Below are positions 7,066 through 18,190 of a stretch of 41,463 nucleotides of DNA, in pieces. The stretch is from Tetmemena sp. SeJ-2015 (lineage: Eukaryota > Ciliophora > Spirotrichea > Sporadotrichida > Oxytrichidae): positions 1 to 41,463 of the forward strand of contig JAJKFJ010020834.1 in the NCBI GenBank assembly GCA_027382625.1. The letters are read 5' to 3'. Both the position numbers and the translations under genes were made by a program. The notes under the pieces were generated by a model. The model did not search any database and was not told the origin of the DNA. It worked only from the letters and a program-made list of their open reading frames with translations. The stretch's first letter is position 1. Each line of letters begins with the position of its first letter.

Positions 7066-8218
7066 AAATATATTTAAATGTCTGTTCTATTAAAAAAGAT
7101 GATGAAAATATTTAAAAAGACATAATTATTTAAATTATAAGTTAATAATAATATAAAATTTAAATTTCACAACTATTAAATAAACTGAGGATAAAATAAA
7201 TTAAATGTATTTTCATTTAATTTTAAGAAGGATTAATAAATAATTATTTTTACTTTACTGGCTTACAAATATATAATTAAATTTAGTGGTGAATAATCTA
7301 CTGCCACGTATTGTAGTCTGCAGCATTTTTTAAAAAGCTAAATATATATTCAAACATTTGATAGATTAATAAAAAAAACTACAAATTTATTATGTAAATC
7401 CTCGTCTTTAAAGAAGTTTTTTAAATTGCTGTTTTTTTCAAATTCTAAAAATTTTTATTTTAATCTTAAGAGAATAAGTAATAAACTTAATAAAAATATA
7501 AGTTTTTAAAAAATCTCAAATTTTAATTTTAATACAAGTATTAAATGGAGAGGTTGATAGTTAGAAAGTTGCTTCAAAAAGATTTAGCAGTGAAAAGGCA
7601 TGCAGAAGTTATTTTGGGTTCAAGTATTTTATAATTAAAAAATTTAAATAGGGTAAAAACAATAAAGAAAAATCTGCTAATTTGAGCTGAAAATAAAAAT
7701 TTTTTTTAAAATTTTATAGAAAAAAAATAGCTAGGGATTTTAAAAACTTTTATTTTCTTTAAAAATTAAAGTCAACTCTTTTCAAAAAAATTAATTTTAA
7801 ATTTTTTTTTTTTTTTTTAATTGTTATTCTTAGTTATGACTTTTCTTTAAATTCATTTTGCCCTTCAACTTATTTAAACTATTTTTATTTACTGCTGCGA
7901 TTATCAAGTGAGAATTATTAAAAATTTAAAATTTTTTAATTTTTTTAAGCAAAAAAAATTTTTTTAAAATTTTATTAAAAGGTTTAAATTTTTAAATTTT
8001 AAAACCCAAATTTGTATTTATGTAAATAATTTTTTGTGTAATTTGTGAATAGGGTTTTAAAATTTATTTTATCTTTTTATAATAGCAAATCTTTTCAATA
8101 AATTTTTAAATTTGAAGGCTTGGGGTTTTCTAAATAAAATCTTTCCCTTTTTCAGATGAGTTTTAATAGTATTTTTTCTTTTAAAATCCAAATTATAATG
8201 TTTTGAAAAAAAATTAAG
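7066..8218. other. AT-rich germline-limited DNA, one possible coding island
   Basis: Mostly homopolymer-like A and T runs with no durable frame. An ATG at 7545 opens MERLIVRKLLQKDLAVKRHA to about 7625, which could be an N-terminal MDS, but the minus strand is also open there. Nothing else seen. Confidence 0.4.
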
Positions 8219-8699
8219 GGTTTTAAATTTTAATCCAAATTCTTTTCTTAAAAAAAAGTTAAACCTAAATATAATCTTTATGTTAACCTATTTTTTTGGC
8301 TATTGTAAAATCAATTTAAAGTGAAAATTTGTAAATAATGCAACATATTTTGAATACAGAACATTCTTCAGCTCTAAACCCAAAGAAGTTAAGCTGAAAT
8401 ATTGCAGCATTAGTTTCTTAATCATGAATTAAATTTGGGTTATATATAAATGTTTCATAATCTAGAAATTTCACTTTAAATTGATTTTACAATAGCGAAA
8501 AAATAGGTTAAAATAAAGATTATATTTAGGTGTAGCTGGCTTCTAAATGATAGAATTTGGATTAAAATTTAAGGCCTTAGATGTTCAAACAAACTTTTAT
8601 AACTATAAGAAACAGATTTAGGAACGAAATATACCCAATAGACATTTTTTTCTTACCTTTATTTATTATAAAATTTCACTTTCGAGGAAAAGTTCTCCA
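8219..8699. mobile_element. Diverged inverted-repeat (foldback/MITE-like) element, sibling of 32445-33054
   Basis: The right arm (about 8465-8699) matches the right arm of the 32445-33054 element along its length, with shared motifs TTTTACAATAGCGAAAAA, CCTTAGATGTTC and TTCGAGGAAA. The left arm (8219-8334) is its inverted partner close to the centre but has decayed outward. No gene inside. The G/C tips and target duplication of the sibling are lost here. Confidence 0.7.
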
Positions 8700-11600
8700 C
8701 AAATAATATTAGATTTAATATTTAAATTTTGAAAGATATTGGATTAATTTTATTGAAAATATTTGAATTTGAACGAAATGTGAATACTGATAGGATTTTT
8801 ATTTTCATATAATTTAATTAAAGGAGATTTAAAAATTTGGCTGATATAGTGCGGATAGAATTTCGTTATCACAGATACATTTAAATTAATTCATATTTTC
8901 CATAAAGGAAACGCTAACTGCAATGTTATTGTAAAAAGAATGCGATCTTCAAGTTAGGTTTCAATATCGAAATGAGAATAGTCTTAAATCCTTTTTAGTT
9001 ATTTAAGAATATATTTATTATTCATATGTTTCTGATTGTTACAAGAAACTCCTTCTAATGTAAAATAAATTAAAGGAACTTAGTTTACTTAAACTTATAA
9101 TATATTTAAAATAATTATTTTATTATGGAAGTGGAAAGAAGATCGAAATCAAAATTCTATTAGTTTAAACCCTAATTCTGATGCCTTAGATTAAATTCTG
9201 TAAGAAAACCATTTTTATTTAATTTAGAAATGATTTCATGATTTATTAGAAATTATGAATAAAAAAATATTTAAAAAACCTTTTTTAAAAATTAACCCAA
9301 TTTTCTTCTTTTTTTAAATTTTTCCTTTAATTTGAGAACTACCCCTTTAAATAAGATTTAATTAAAAAATTTTTTAAAAAATTTTAAATATTTAAATCGA
9401 AAAAAATTTTAAAAAATTTCGAATGTAAAAACTGTTCACTTAATTGAGGCGTTTACTAAAAACTAAGTTCTTTACTTTTTAAGTAGTTTTATGATTTGAG
9501 GAAGTTTTAATTGCTAAAATTTATCATAGTATGTAATTAGCTTTAAATAATTTATAATCAAATCACATTTACTTAACACTCTCTTAAATCTATTATATTA
9601 AAATTAATATAGCAAATTTGATAATATATTTGCATAAGATAAAATTATTTATTAGAGATAAAATTATCTTTACCTTACGATATTAACTAATATGGAGTAG
9701 AGTAAATAGCATTTTCTTATAATATAGCTAAGCTGCAGTTTTGTTACTTTAATATTCTAAATTAAAATTAAATTACTTATTAAGGATTTTATCAAAATTA
9801 TAATTTGATATCCGCAAGGCTATTAATTTTACTATCTTCATGTAGCATTTACGTCCTTGCAAGATTAATAAAAATAATTAAATACTATTTATTTTAAAAT
9901 TATCAATCTAAAGAATTAATATTCTTCTTTTCATTGAGAAAAATAAACTATTATAGGAATAATTATTGCTGGATTAAATTTAATTTCTATCTTTTTTTCT
10001 TATAATGAATTTAGATTTAGCTAATGATTAATTTACTATTATTAATTTGATTAAAGTTTGAAGGTAATTAAATTTATTTGCATCAAACAAATCTAAAATC
10101 TATAAAACTCATATTTATTTTTTATGCTGTAAAAGTAAAATAATATTTTAAAAAAGTTTAAGTTCATAAACATTATGAATTATAAACTCTTTTAATTTTA
10201 TTTATTAAACTTTTTTCCTTTTTAAAATTTGAAAAATAATAAAGAATGAAAAAATAAAAACTGGAAAGACTTTTTAATTTTTATAATTTATTTTAAATTT
10301 AGTTAATTTTTAATATCTGCTCATTTGATTGAACTGGTAGTTTATTTTTTCTCCATATAAATTTAAATAAATAAATATTAGATCATAATTTGAATAAGCT
10401 TTTATATAAATAATTTCTTGATATTAGATAATGTGATAAATAGTATAATTAAAAATTTTCCTGCAAGCACTTAAATATTAAAGAAGAAAGTAATTTTATT
10501 AAAATTATGGATTAAATATATTTACTTAAAAATTTAATCACTTTAGCAAGGATTAAAAGTATAATAAATAAAATTTAATTAAAGTTTTGTCAATCAATAA
10601 AGAAGTAATTTATATCATTTTTTAATTTATAGTGCAAATTCTAATTAAGGTTCTCTATAAAATTAATTAAAGCAATAATGTAAGAATCATTATTTATAAA
10701 TTCATAAGTTATACAATCAAATATAAGATCTTTTAATCACAAAAGTATTATATCAAATTTTAATTGTCCACTCTTTTTTTAATTCCACGGAATATAAATT
10801 TTAAAATGTTTTTTTGTCGAACTTTATAACAAATTAAAATAACTATCTTTGTTTAATTATCTTCTTATCAAATAAAATTAATAATTTTAAATTATAAATG
10901 AAAATTAATTAAAATGGGGAGTGTTGAAACTTCTTGACAGTTTAAATTGCTAAAATCCCCCCAAATATACAGCTTTTTTTAAAGCCATTCAAAAATTAAT
11001 ATAAGGTTTTTCTATAATAATCTCAACAGAGAGATATGTCTAGAGTACTCTTTCTTAATTTCGTATTAATTAGAACTTGTATCTTTTATAACTCTCAACA
11101 GAACTCCTATATAGAGAAACTTCAACTACCTCTGATTTGTACTATTTTAATTTAATTATGTTTAATTCTCTATTTTATTATAATATCCATATCATAAATT
11201 TAGTTTCTATTGCGTTTGATGAATTTTATTCAAGTATTATATCACTTATAAATAAAAATACTTTAGAGTTTAAATTTAAAATAAAATTATAAATGAGCAC
11301 AAATTTATTTTATTGATATTATTTCATCCTTGCAAAGATTTTAATTTAGCAAAAGTTTTACACAAGAGATAATGCAAGACTTTTACTTTGTAATAATCAA
11401 CTGAATCTAAAATTTTATGAGACACGCTGTTTAAGATCACTCTTTATACATTATATTACTTGAGAACAATTTTTATTTCTTTTTCAATATGATGAATGCA
11501 TATATAAATTATCTTAAGCTTTGGGTGAGATAATTTTTTAATATTTAAAACAAGCCAGTAAATTTAAATTTATTAGATTATAAAATAAATAAAAAAACTT

Positions 11601-11821
11601 CCTAAACTAGAATTATGGACTATAGCTTAATTTTTTAATAATTTTAATATCCATAATTCTTACAAAACAATTATTTCTAATGATTAAAAAAATAAGTTTA
11701 AGCCATTAAAATGATGAAAATATAATAGTATTAGCATTTAATCATACAATTAGATTTTTCAAGTTATATTTTGAAATTTTCATTATAAAGGTGACTTTTA
11801 AAAAAATATTTAAATTAGTGC
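8700..11821. other. AT-rich germline-limited DNA
   Basis: No secure gene. An ATG at 9125 opens MEVERRSKSKFYQFKPQ before a TGA and could be a lone MDS. About 10917-11110 weakly resembles the dispersed repeat at 15.34-15.59 kb. Otherwise only AT-rich sequence without durable coding frames. Confidence 0.4.
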
Positions 11822-12357
11822 TCAGGTTTTAAAGGTTTTGATTATTCAAATGAGATAGGAGAATCTAAATAATAGACTATAGATTTATCCTCCTGGATCT
11901 ACTAAAAACTCTTAGAAAAAAGTATTAGTCTAAGAAAGCAACATTTCCATATATAAGTAATCAATACTGAATTAAAATATAAAACATATTTTCGATGATT
12001 TATTTTAGATCAAGTTTTTTAATAAAAATATTTTTAAATATTTTCTCAGTTCCAAGGATAAGTTAAAATTCTGAACAAACCAAATGAAACTATTCAAGTC
12101 ATTACAATTGACTTCGTTTAAGGAAGGTTCGATATTTTCATTCTGGATTTGCAATAACTGGACAGACTACTTCCTCCACTTTTTAAACTTTAAAACATTC
12201 CACCACCAACTTCTAAGACTATGATCGTGAAGAAAGTGGTAGTTTTTTTTTAATTTAGGTGGTACATAATATTTATAGCATTAAAAATTATACTATCTAT
12301 AAATTAAATAATTTTCCTGTTACGAGATTTATTTATCTACTGTATAAACTGAAATGA
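11822..12357 (+). CDS. 3' part of an unrecognised gene in three MDSs
   Basis: Block 1 (11822-11949) reads GFDYSNEIGESKQQ and SISLRKQHF. TTCCA at 11945-11949 recurs at 12050-12054; excision of 105 bp removes a TGA and joins to FQGQVKILNKPNETIQVIT, DFVQGRFDIFILDLQQ and PPPTSKTMIVKKVV. A second 23-bp interruption (GTGGTA at 12236-12241 and 12259-12264, or a 20-nt GT-AG intron) leads to HNIYSIKNYTIYKLNNF and TGA at 12355-12357. Total 408 nt, a multiple of three. No domain recognised; the 5' end was not found. It ends just before mobile element copy B. Confidence 0.6.
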
Positions 12358-12645
12358 AAATAAAAAAATAATCAAAATTTTAAAAGGTTTAAAAATTAAA
12401 ATTAAATTAAGAAAAATTTTTTGTTTTAAAAAGTTTTTACTTTAAAATAAATTTGGTATAGGGGGTTAAAACCTTTAAAAAAACGACAAGGTTAGGCAAT
12501 TAAAAATCAAAAGAAGCAATTCAAAATTATTATTGTATTTAGATATTATTATACATGATTGGCTGAGTGTCTTCTGAGAGATTTACTTCGCCTTAGTCTT
12601 TCATCTCTTTCTTCAGATTAGGGTTTCAGCTATTTGATTGAGGTC

Positions 12646-14121
12646 TCACTTTGTGAGTCTGGGTCTCTTAGCCTTCGGCTTTCCTTTTTCGCTCTCCCAC
12701 TTTTAGCATGCCTTACATACTTGTCGAGTCGAAATTGCTTCGAAGCTCTCCGATGTTTTGACCTTAAGGCAAAATCACATTTTATTAGCTTGTGCTTCCC
12801 ATGTCTGCTCACCTTGAGCTCCTTCCCTATATTAGAATAAGACAAATCCTTGAAAGCAGAAGTAGAGATACTAGTCTAATTAATTGGAAGTGAATGAATG
12901 TAGTAGGCTTCATAGAATAAACCCCCCCAAATGAATAACCCCCCAATCGAATCCCACCCCCCTCGCACCATAACCCCGTTTTTTTCGGGATCCAAAATTT
13001 GATTTTAAAGAAATTTTTCTTACACTCGGAACAGAGAGGGCAATCAACTCCACTGCATCTCTCAAACGGAATATCTGCTCTTGGCCCCAGATTTTAAATG
13101 CTCCTTAACATGCTTATACCAATGGTTTCCTGGAATCACCTTCAGTGTGCTGCAGCCCCCGAAGCGACAAGAGGGAAAAAACCCACCTTCTCCAAACATT
13201 CCTTTCTTTTGTTCCTTTTGGCCCCATTGTCCTACATCTCATTTCTTTTTTCTCCCCGCCATCCCCTTTCGGCCCTTTGACTTTGTCTTGTACTCGATCT
13301 AGGATCCTTTCATTCTTGAAACAACTTTATTTTTGACTTTTTTTCTTCTCCCTAACTCCTCTTCCCAAATCTTCTGAATCCCCAGACTCTTCACTTAAGG
13401 AAATCTCATATTTTTCCCACCTCCATTGGATTCTAAACCTTTTATTTGTCTTGCCTTTTCCGCTGAGGGGCATGATTTACAGCTTGTCTTTTATGAATTG
13501 ATGGGTTTTATCGAGGCAAAGCTTTTCTATTTTTTTTTTTGGGGCATTTTTTGGGGGGGTACAAAAAACAATTCGTCATATATCTTCCACCCACGTATTT
13601 GCAAAGAACTTGCTTTCCATGCCAGTCAAACAGCGATATCTTTGGGAAAGCTTGGGAAACCCAAAACCCCTTGACTTTAAAAACCTTACATGGGGGAAAT
13701 CACCCTTTTCTCCCCAAACTAGGGTCACTTTTGTGATTTCCACCCCTGCTGTTTCAGGTTTCTTTTTATATCAGCCAAGAAAGCCTTGCGTATCCTTTTC
13801 TCCTCTACATTTTGTTGTCGCCATGTTAGAATTTGCAGTTGAGATCGTAGGCAAGCTCGTAAATGTAAAAAGAGAAAGCAAATGCCCTGTAGATAAGTGC
13901 CAAACCTTTACCATCTTAAAAGCGATTACCACTTAGACAATGTTTCCTCACTTATATTACGAACCCCCCTCACTGTAAAGAATCAAGGTATCGGTAGTGA
14001 TTAGAATGGCGTCCTGCCTCGCACAGAATATCCTTTTTACTTCAAGAACTCCCAGGGTGTTTGTAGTGACCTCCAAACTAGATCGTGAAAGGAAGGAGCT
14101 AAAAATTGAATACTCTTCCAT
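12646..14121 (-). pseudogene. Decayed GNAT-like + zinc finger gene of copy B
   Basis: Starts MEEYSI at 14121 (copy A starts MESYLI). Matching pieces follow in several frames: WEFLKQKGYSV, ALIYRAFAFSFYIYELAYDLNC (about 13910-13830; copy A has ELANDLNC), CRFGGCSTLKVIPGNHWYKH (about 13170-13100; copy A CGFIGCKKLKPIPGDHWRRH), then CSGVDCPLC. After an intron, WKELKVSRHGKHKLIKC is followed by a one-base frameshift and a CxxC ... CKAC module ending at TGA 12648-12646. The C-terminal extension is longer and Lys/Arg-rich compared with copy A. Multiple frameshifts in the GNAT half and one in the last exon make it a pseudogene, unless sequencing errors explain them. Confidence 0.75.
12827..13023 (-). 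other. Intron in copy B gene, position and phase conserved with copy A
   Basis: On the minus strand begins GTAAGA and ends AATATAG, 197 nt, phase 1. The splice junction lies 11 residues before the conserved RHGKHK motif in the spliced frame, exactly as in copy A. C-rich runs (12922-12963 on the plus strand) sit inside it. Confidence 0.7.
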
Positions 14122-14310
14122 GCCAGCTTCATTTTTTGGGTCATTTAAAATTAATTTAAAGGAATAATAAATAGGAAAAGACTTTCTCAACTTCTTGTCT
14201 GTTTTTTTAAAGGGTTTCTACGACCCCATACTCATTCATATTCATCCTATTTTAAAAAAAAAATTTGGAAAAGTTTAAATAAAAAACAAATTTAAATTTT
14301 TCTTTTTAAA

Positions 14311-15467
14311 GACATTTTTTAAAAAAAAATTTTTAAAATTAAAATTGTAAGTTAAAATTTTATTAAATTTAAATTTTTTAAAATTTTATAAAAATAATTT
14401 CAATTTAAAAACCCAAAATACTAATAATAAAAAGTTTTGAAATTTTTTATTTTCTTTAAATTTTAAAAAATTTCGAATAATTTTAAGGAATTAAAAATAT
14501 ATTGAATTTCTTCCCTGCTTCTACTGATAAATAAAAAATTTAGCCAAAAATTTAGGGGGTATTATGTTTTATTTTTTTGCTTAATTTTTCGTCTTTGTTT
14601 TAAAAGATTTAAATTAAAAATTTAAATTTAAAAATTTTTGAATTTTTTTTTTAATTTCTTTAAAAAAACAAATGAAAATTTTTTCATAAATTTAAATTTT
14701 TATTTATTTTTTTATGGTGAATTTTATTTTAAAATAACTAACTTTGTTTTTTATCGTTTTTATTTAAAAAAATTTTTAATTAAAAAAATATTTAATTTAA
14801 AATTTAAAAATCTTTTTGGGGTTTTGGGTTTTTATTTTTAAAAATTAAAATTTTTTTTTAATTTTTTTAAAAAATTTTTGGAAAAATTAAAAATTTTTTT
14901 TAAATTCTTTATATAGGTTTAATAAATTGCCCCTTTAAAAAGGAAAAATAAATTTAAGATCAAATTTGCGGCCATATTTTAAAAAAATATAAATCAATAA
15001 GTTTCCAAATAAAAAATATTTTGTAAAGTTTGGAAAAATTGTTTCTTTATAAATTTAAATTCAAAAAATTATAAATATTTTATTTTTTCTATATTTTTAA
15101 TAATTATAATTTAATATGAGATGATTAGTCACAGCATTTTTTAAAATTTAAAATGTTATTGATTTTTATCATTTATATTTTAAAGATAAGCGAATAATTT
15201 TTTAAAACGCCTAATTCCCAAACGTCTCTAATAAGGTTTACTTTTTAAAAATATTATTATCCAAATTTTATATTATCTTTTTTTAATTTTCTACTAAACT
15301 AGGATTAAATAAAAATCTATTGATTAAAATTAAAGGAGGTTGTTGAACTTTGTGGGAGTTAAAATCATAAATTCCCACCATGATTGAAGCTTGTTCAATA
15401 GCTTATCAAAATTAATATGAGTTTTTTTTAACATTCAACAAACCTCAATGGTGTATGGGTTATATCT
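14311..15467. other. AT-rich, homopolymer-dominated DNA
   Basis: Long A and T runs to about 15.3 kb with no credible frame. The apparent ORF at 14638-14841 is Phe/Lys/Asn from homopolymers. From about 15340 the sequence becomes more complex and leads into the dispersed repeat. Confidence 0.5.
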
Positions 15468-15590
15468 TCATCGATTTCTCTTGCATTATAACTTGTCCCT
15501 CTAATAACTCTGTACTGAGCATTCCCACACAAAAGTTTTAAGGATATAAATTTCTCAGAATTTTATACTTAATCGAATCGTGTAATAATT
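15468..15590. repeat. Dispersed repeat, copy 1
   Basis: Shares TCATCGAT, ACTGAGC, CCACACAAAAG, AGGATAAA-like, AGAATTTTAT and GTGTAATAAT in the same order with 36019-36111. The other copy has a deletion near the start. No coding potential. Similarity may extend upstream to about 15340. Confidence 0.6.
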
Positions 15591-17919
15591 TTTTTAATTT
15601 TGCACTCTTCAAATGTCACTGTTTTTCTCCATTTAAATTTATTTATTAATTTAATTTTTTTAAAAATTAAATTCTCAGCTATAATATATTTAATAATTGG
15701 CTTTTATAATTAAAAAAATCAAATAAATTATTTTTAAATTTCATAAATTTAAAATATTTTTATTAAATATAAATTTTTTTTTTTTTATGTTTAAAAAATA
15801 ATAATAATAATAATAATTTAAAAAATAAAATTAAAAAAATAAAAATTTAAAATTAAGTTAATTAGAAAAAAGCAGATAACAAAAATCAAATATATTCACT
15901 TCTGTAATTGATTGTTTCCGGCTTGTAATTAAAAAGAATGTTATTTTTACTGTTACATTTTGAATTTCTTCATTTCGTGATCACCTATTTCTATTTAAAT
16001 AATAAAATTTGATAATTTTAAAGTAAAATTTTTTCGAAATATTTATTTTAAAAAAAATATTTCAAAAAAAATTTTTTTTTTTGGCCTTTGATTTTTTAAG
16101 TTTTTTTTATATGTTCTTTCTTTAGAATAAATAAACTTTTAACAATCAATAGAGATTCTATGAAATATTAATATTAATTTTTTTGCTAAATATTTTGAGA
16201 TTTAATTAAAATAAATTTATTTTTAAAAATTTTTAAAATTTTTTAATATTTTAAAAAATAATTTATAAAAATAAAATTATTTTCCCCTTAAAATAATAAA
16301 TATAAAAAGAAGAGAAATATTTGGAATTTATGTTACATATCTAGATAAATGAGAGAATGATTTAATTTAATTTCTTAAAAATGGAGGAAAAAATATTTAG
16401 TAATGAATAATTGAATTTTAAAATAGATTAATAAAATTAAATGGTAGTTAATTTTTTAAACACTAATTTGATTTCTAACATGATTTAAGATAAGAAAGTT
16501 AATTCCTTATTTTTATTAAATAGAAAGCTTCCTATTCTTTGAGTAAAGCTACCAAGTAATCTTCAAATACCTTTTTTGTATCAACTAAAATTTTAAACAA
16601 GAAAAAATATCTTTAAAAATAGGTCAAGTTGCATCTTCAAGCTGTGATATGAGGAGAGTTTTCATTATAAATTTTTCATGCCAAAAAAATGATAGAATAA
16701 AAAAAGATGAAAGCCTCTCTCTTAATTTTTTAATTTTTGAGTATTATAAATATTCTTATATATAGATAGGAAACAAGGGTGTTTGACTGAGACAAACCGT
16801 TTGTTTACTTAAATCTTTTTTCTGCTCTTCTTATTTAAAGTAGTAAACTTCTTCCATATATTTAAATTTTTGTATTGAAAAATTGGAGAATCCTATTTAT
16901 TTAATTTTCTCTTCAAAATTATAGCCCTTCCTAATTCTTCTAAATATACTTGATCTATTAAAGTTTATTGATTTAGTATAAATAATAATTATTCTATTTT
17001 TAATAAATTTTGAATGAGGAGAAGAAGAAGTAAATGAAATAATTTTTTAATTCTACTTCTTTTTTAGTTTCAAAATATTTTTAATTTAGATTAAGATTTT
17101 GTATTTCCACTGTGAATTAAAATGGCTTATCAAATATTTAATAAAGCAATAAATAAAATTAATTAATTATAGAATAATAATTTCAGAAGAAAAATGAATC
17201 TTATGTAAGTAAATTTAACTCCAATTAAATATTTTTGCATTTAAATAATAGAATCTTAATTCAAGAAAGAATAGGGATTAGATATATGAAATTCGTGTTT
17301 AAAAATCTTTTAAAAATAACATTCTTGTTATGCACAGTTGATATTTAGATAGAATGATAAGCAGATTCTTTATGGGTTGGGCTTTTTGTGTATCTTATTT
17401 AAAAAAAAAATATAATAAATATAAGAGAATTTATAAGAAATTTGATACTCAAGATAAAGCCCAAAATAATTTTATTTGCTTCTCTTCAAGTGATATAAAA
17501 AATACAAATTTAATTTGTTCTTAAGGAGGAGTAATTACTTTACCATTGTTTTTTAATCATATAATTAATAACAAAAATGATGAATTTCTTTTATACTTTT
17601 AATAAAATATTTATACTTCTTATAAGTCTTATCAGTCTTCAATTTTTTTCTATCAAGAAATGAATTCTATGAAATAAATATGAAAAAATTGGAAAGTGAC
17701 AAGTTTGAATATATAAAATAAAGCGAAAACTAAATATATTTATGTTTAAATTACATTCACTATTATAAAATAGATATTTAAAAATGCAATCTATATTTTA
17801 AATGAAAGAATAAATCTTCATATGATAATTATATTTTATATCAGTGGAGACAACTTTACAAAACAATCCGAAATGCATCTTTCTGCTATTCAATACCTTC
17901 AACCGCGAGAAATGATTGA
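15591..17919. other. AT-rich germline-limited DNA
   Basis: Contains an (AAT)n run at about 15799-15820 and long A/T runs. No secure gene; 16.6-16.9 kb is slightly richer in GC but both strands break. Confidence 0.5.
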
Positions 17920-18190
17920 CTTTGGATTTCTATTTAGTAGAAAGTTTCATTTAGTTTAATCTCTTCAAAGGGAATTATATTGAAAGATAAGAAGGAGTCT
18001 AAAAATTAAGTTATCGCTAAAAAACTTAAGTAGTGGCTTTAGGGTCAGCATGATCTTTGCCCTTCTTTAAAATGCATTTCCTCAACTCAATAAACCTTAG
18101 ATCACCTTAAGGATAGGCTTCACTAGTAAGAGAATAGATAAATATCTATAGAATACTTTCCCTTCAAACAGTCAATTTTGCTATATCTTT
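17920..18190 (+). CDS. Possible coding island, product unknown
   Basis: One frame, with TAA/TAG as Gln, stays open after the TGA at 17917 for well over 90 codons and reads NQVIAKKLKQWLQGQHD, LCPSLKCISSTQQTLDHLK and DRLHQQENRQ. Composition is less AT-biased than the flanks. A second frame just upstream (MHLSAIQYLQPREMIDFGF) may be a neighbouring MDS. No family recognised; limits are approximate. Confidence 0.4.

Larger units (their letters stand above)
12390..14310 (-). mobile_element. Mobile element copy B: GNAT-zinc finger element, decayed
   Basis: A GC-richer block of about 1.9 kb on the minus strand with the same gene layout as copy A (25208-27081). Imperfect terminal inverted repeats flank it: CGACAAG with an adjacent T/A-run and CCC-ATA motif at about 12440-12490, and its inverse (CTTGTCTG ...) at about 14193-14230, with weaker similarity outward to about 12390 and 14310. 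The outer ends and any target duplication are blurred by AT drift. TIR sequence differs from that of copy A. Confidence 0.75.

Noticed and set aside
12922..12963. C-rich runs as hypotrich telomeric (C4A4) repeats or transposon telomere ends
   Set aside because: No CCCCAAAA periodicity; the runs lie inside the copy B intron.
13081..13936. Overlapping plus-strand ORFs in the 13.1-13.9 kb GC-rich region
   Set aside because: They are antisense shadows of the minus-strand GNAT/zinc finger pseudogene, whose residues match copy A.
14638..14841. 67-codon ORF rich in Phe, Asn and Lys
   Set aside because: Pure product of A/T homopolymer runs.
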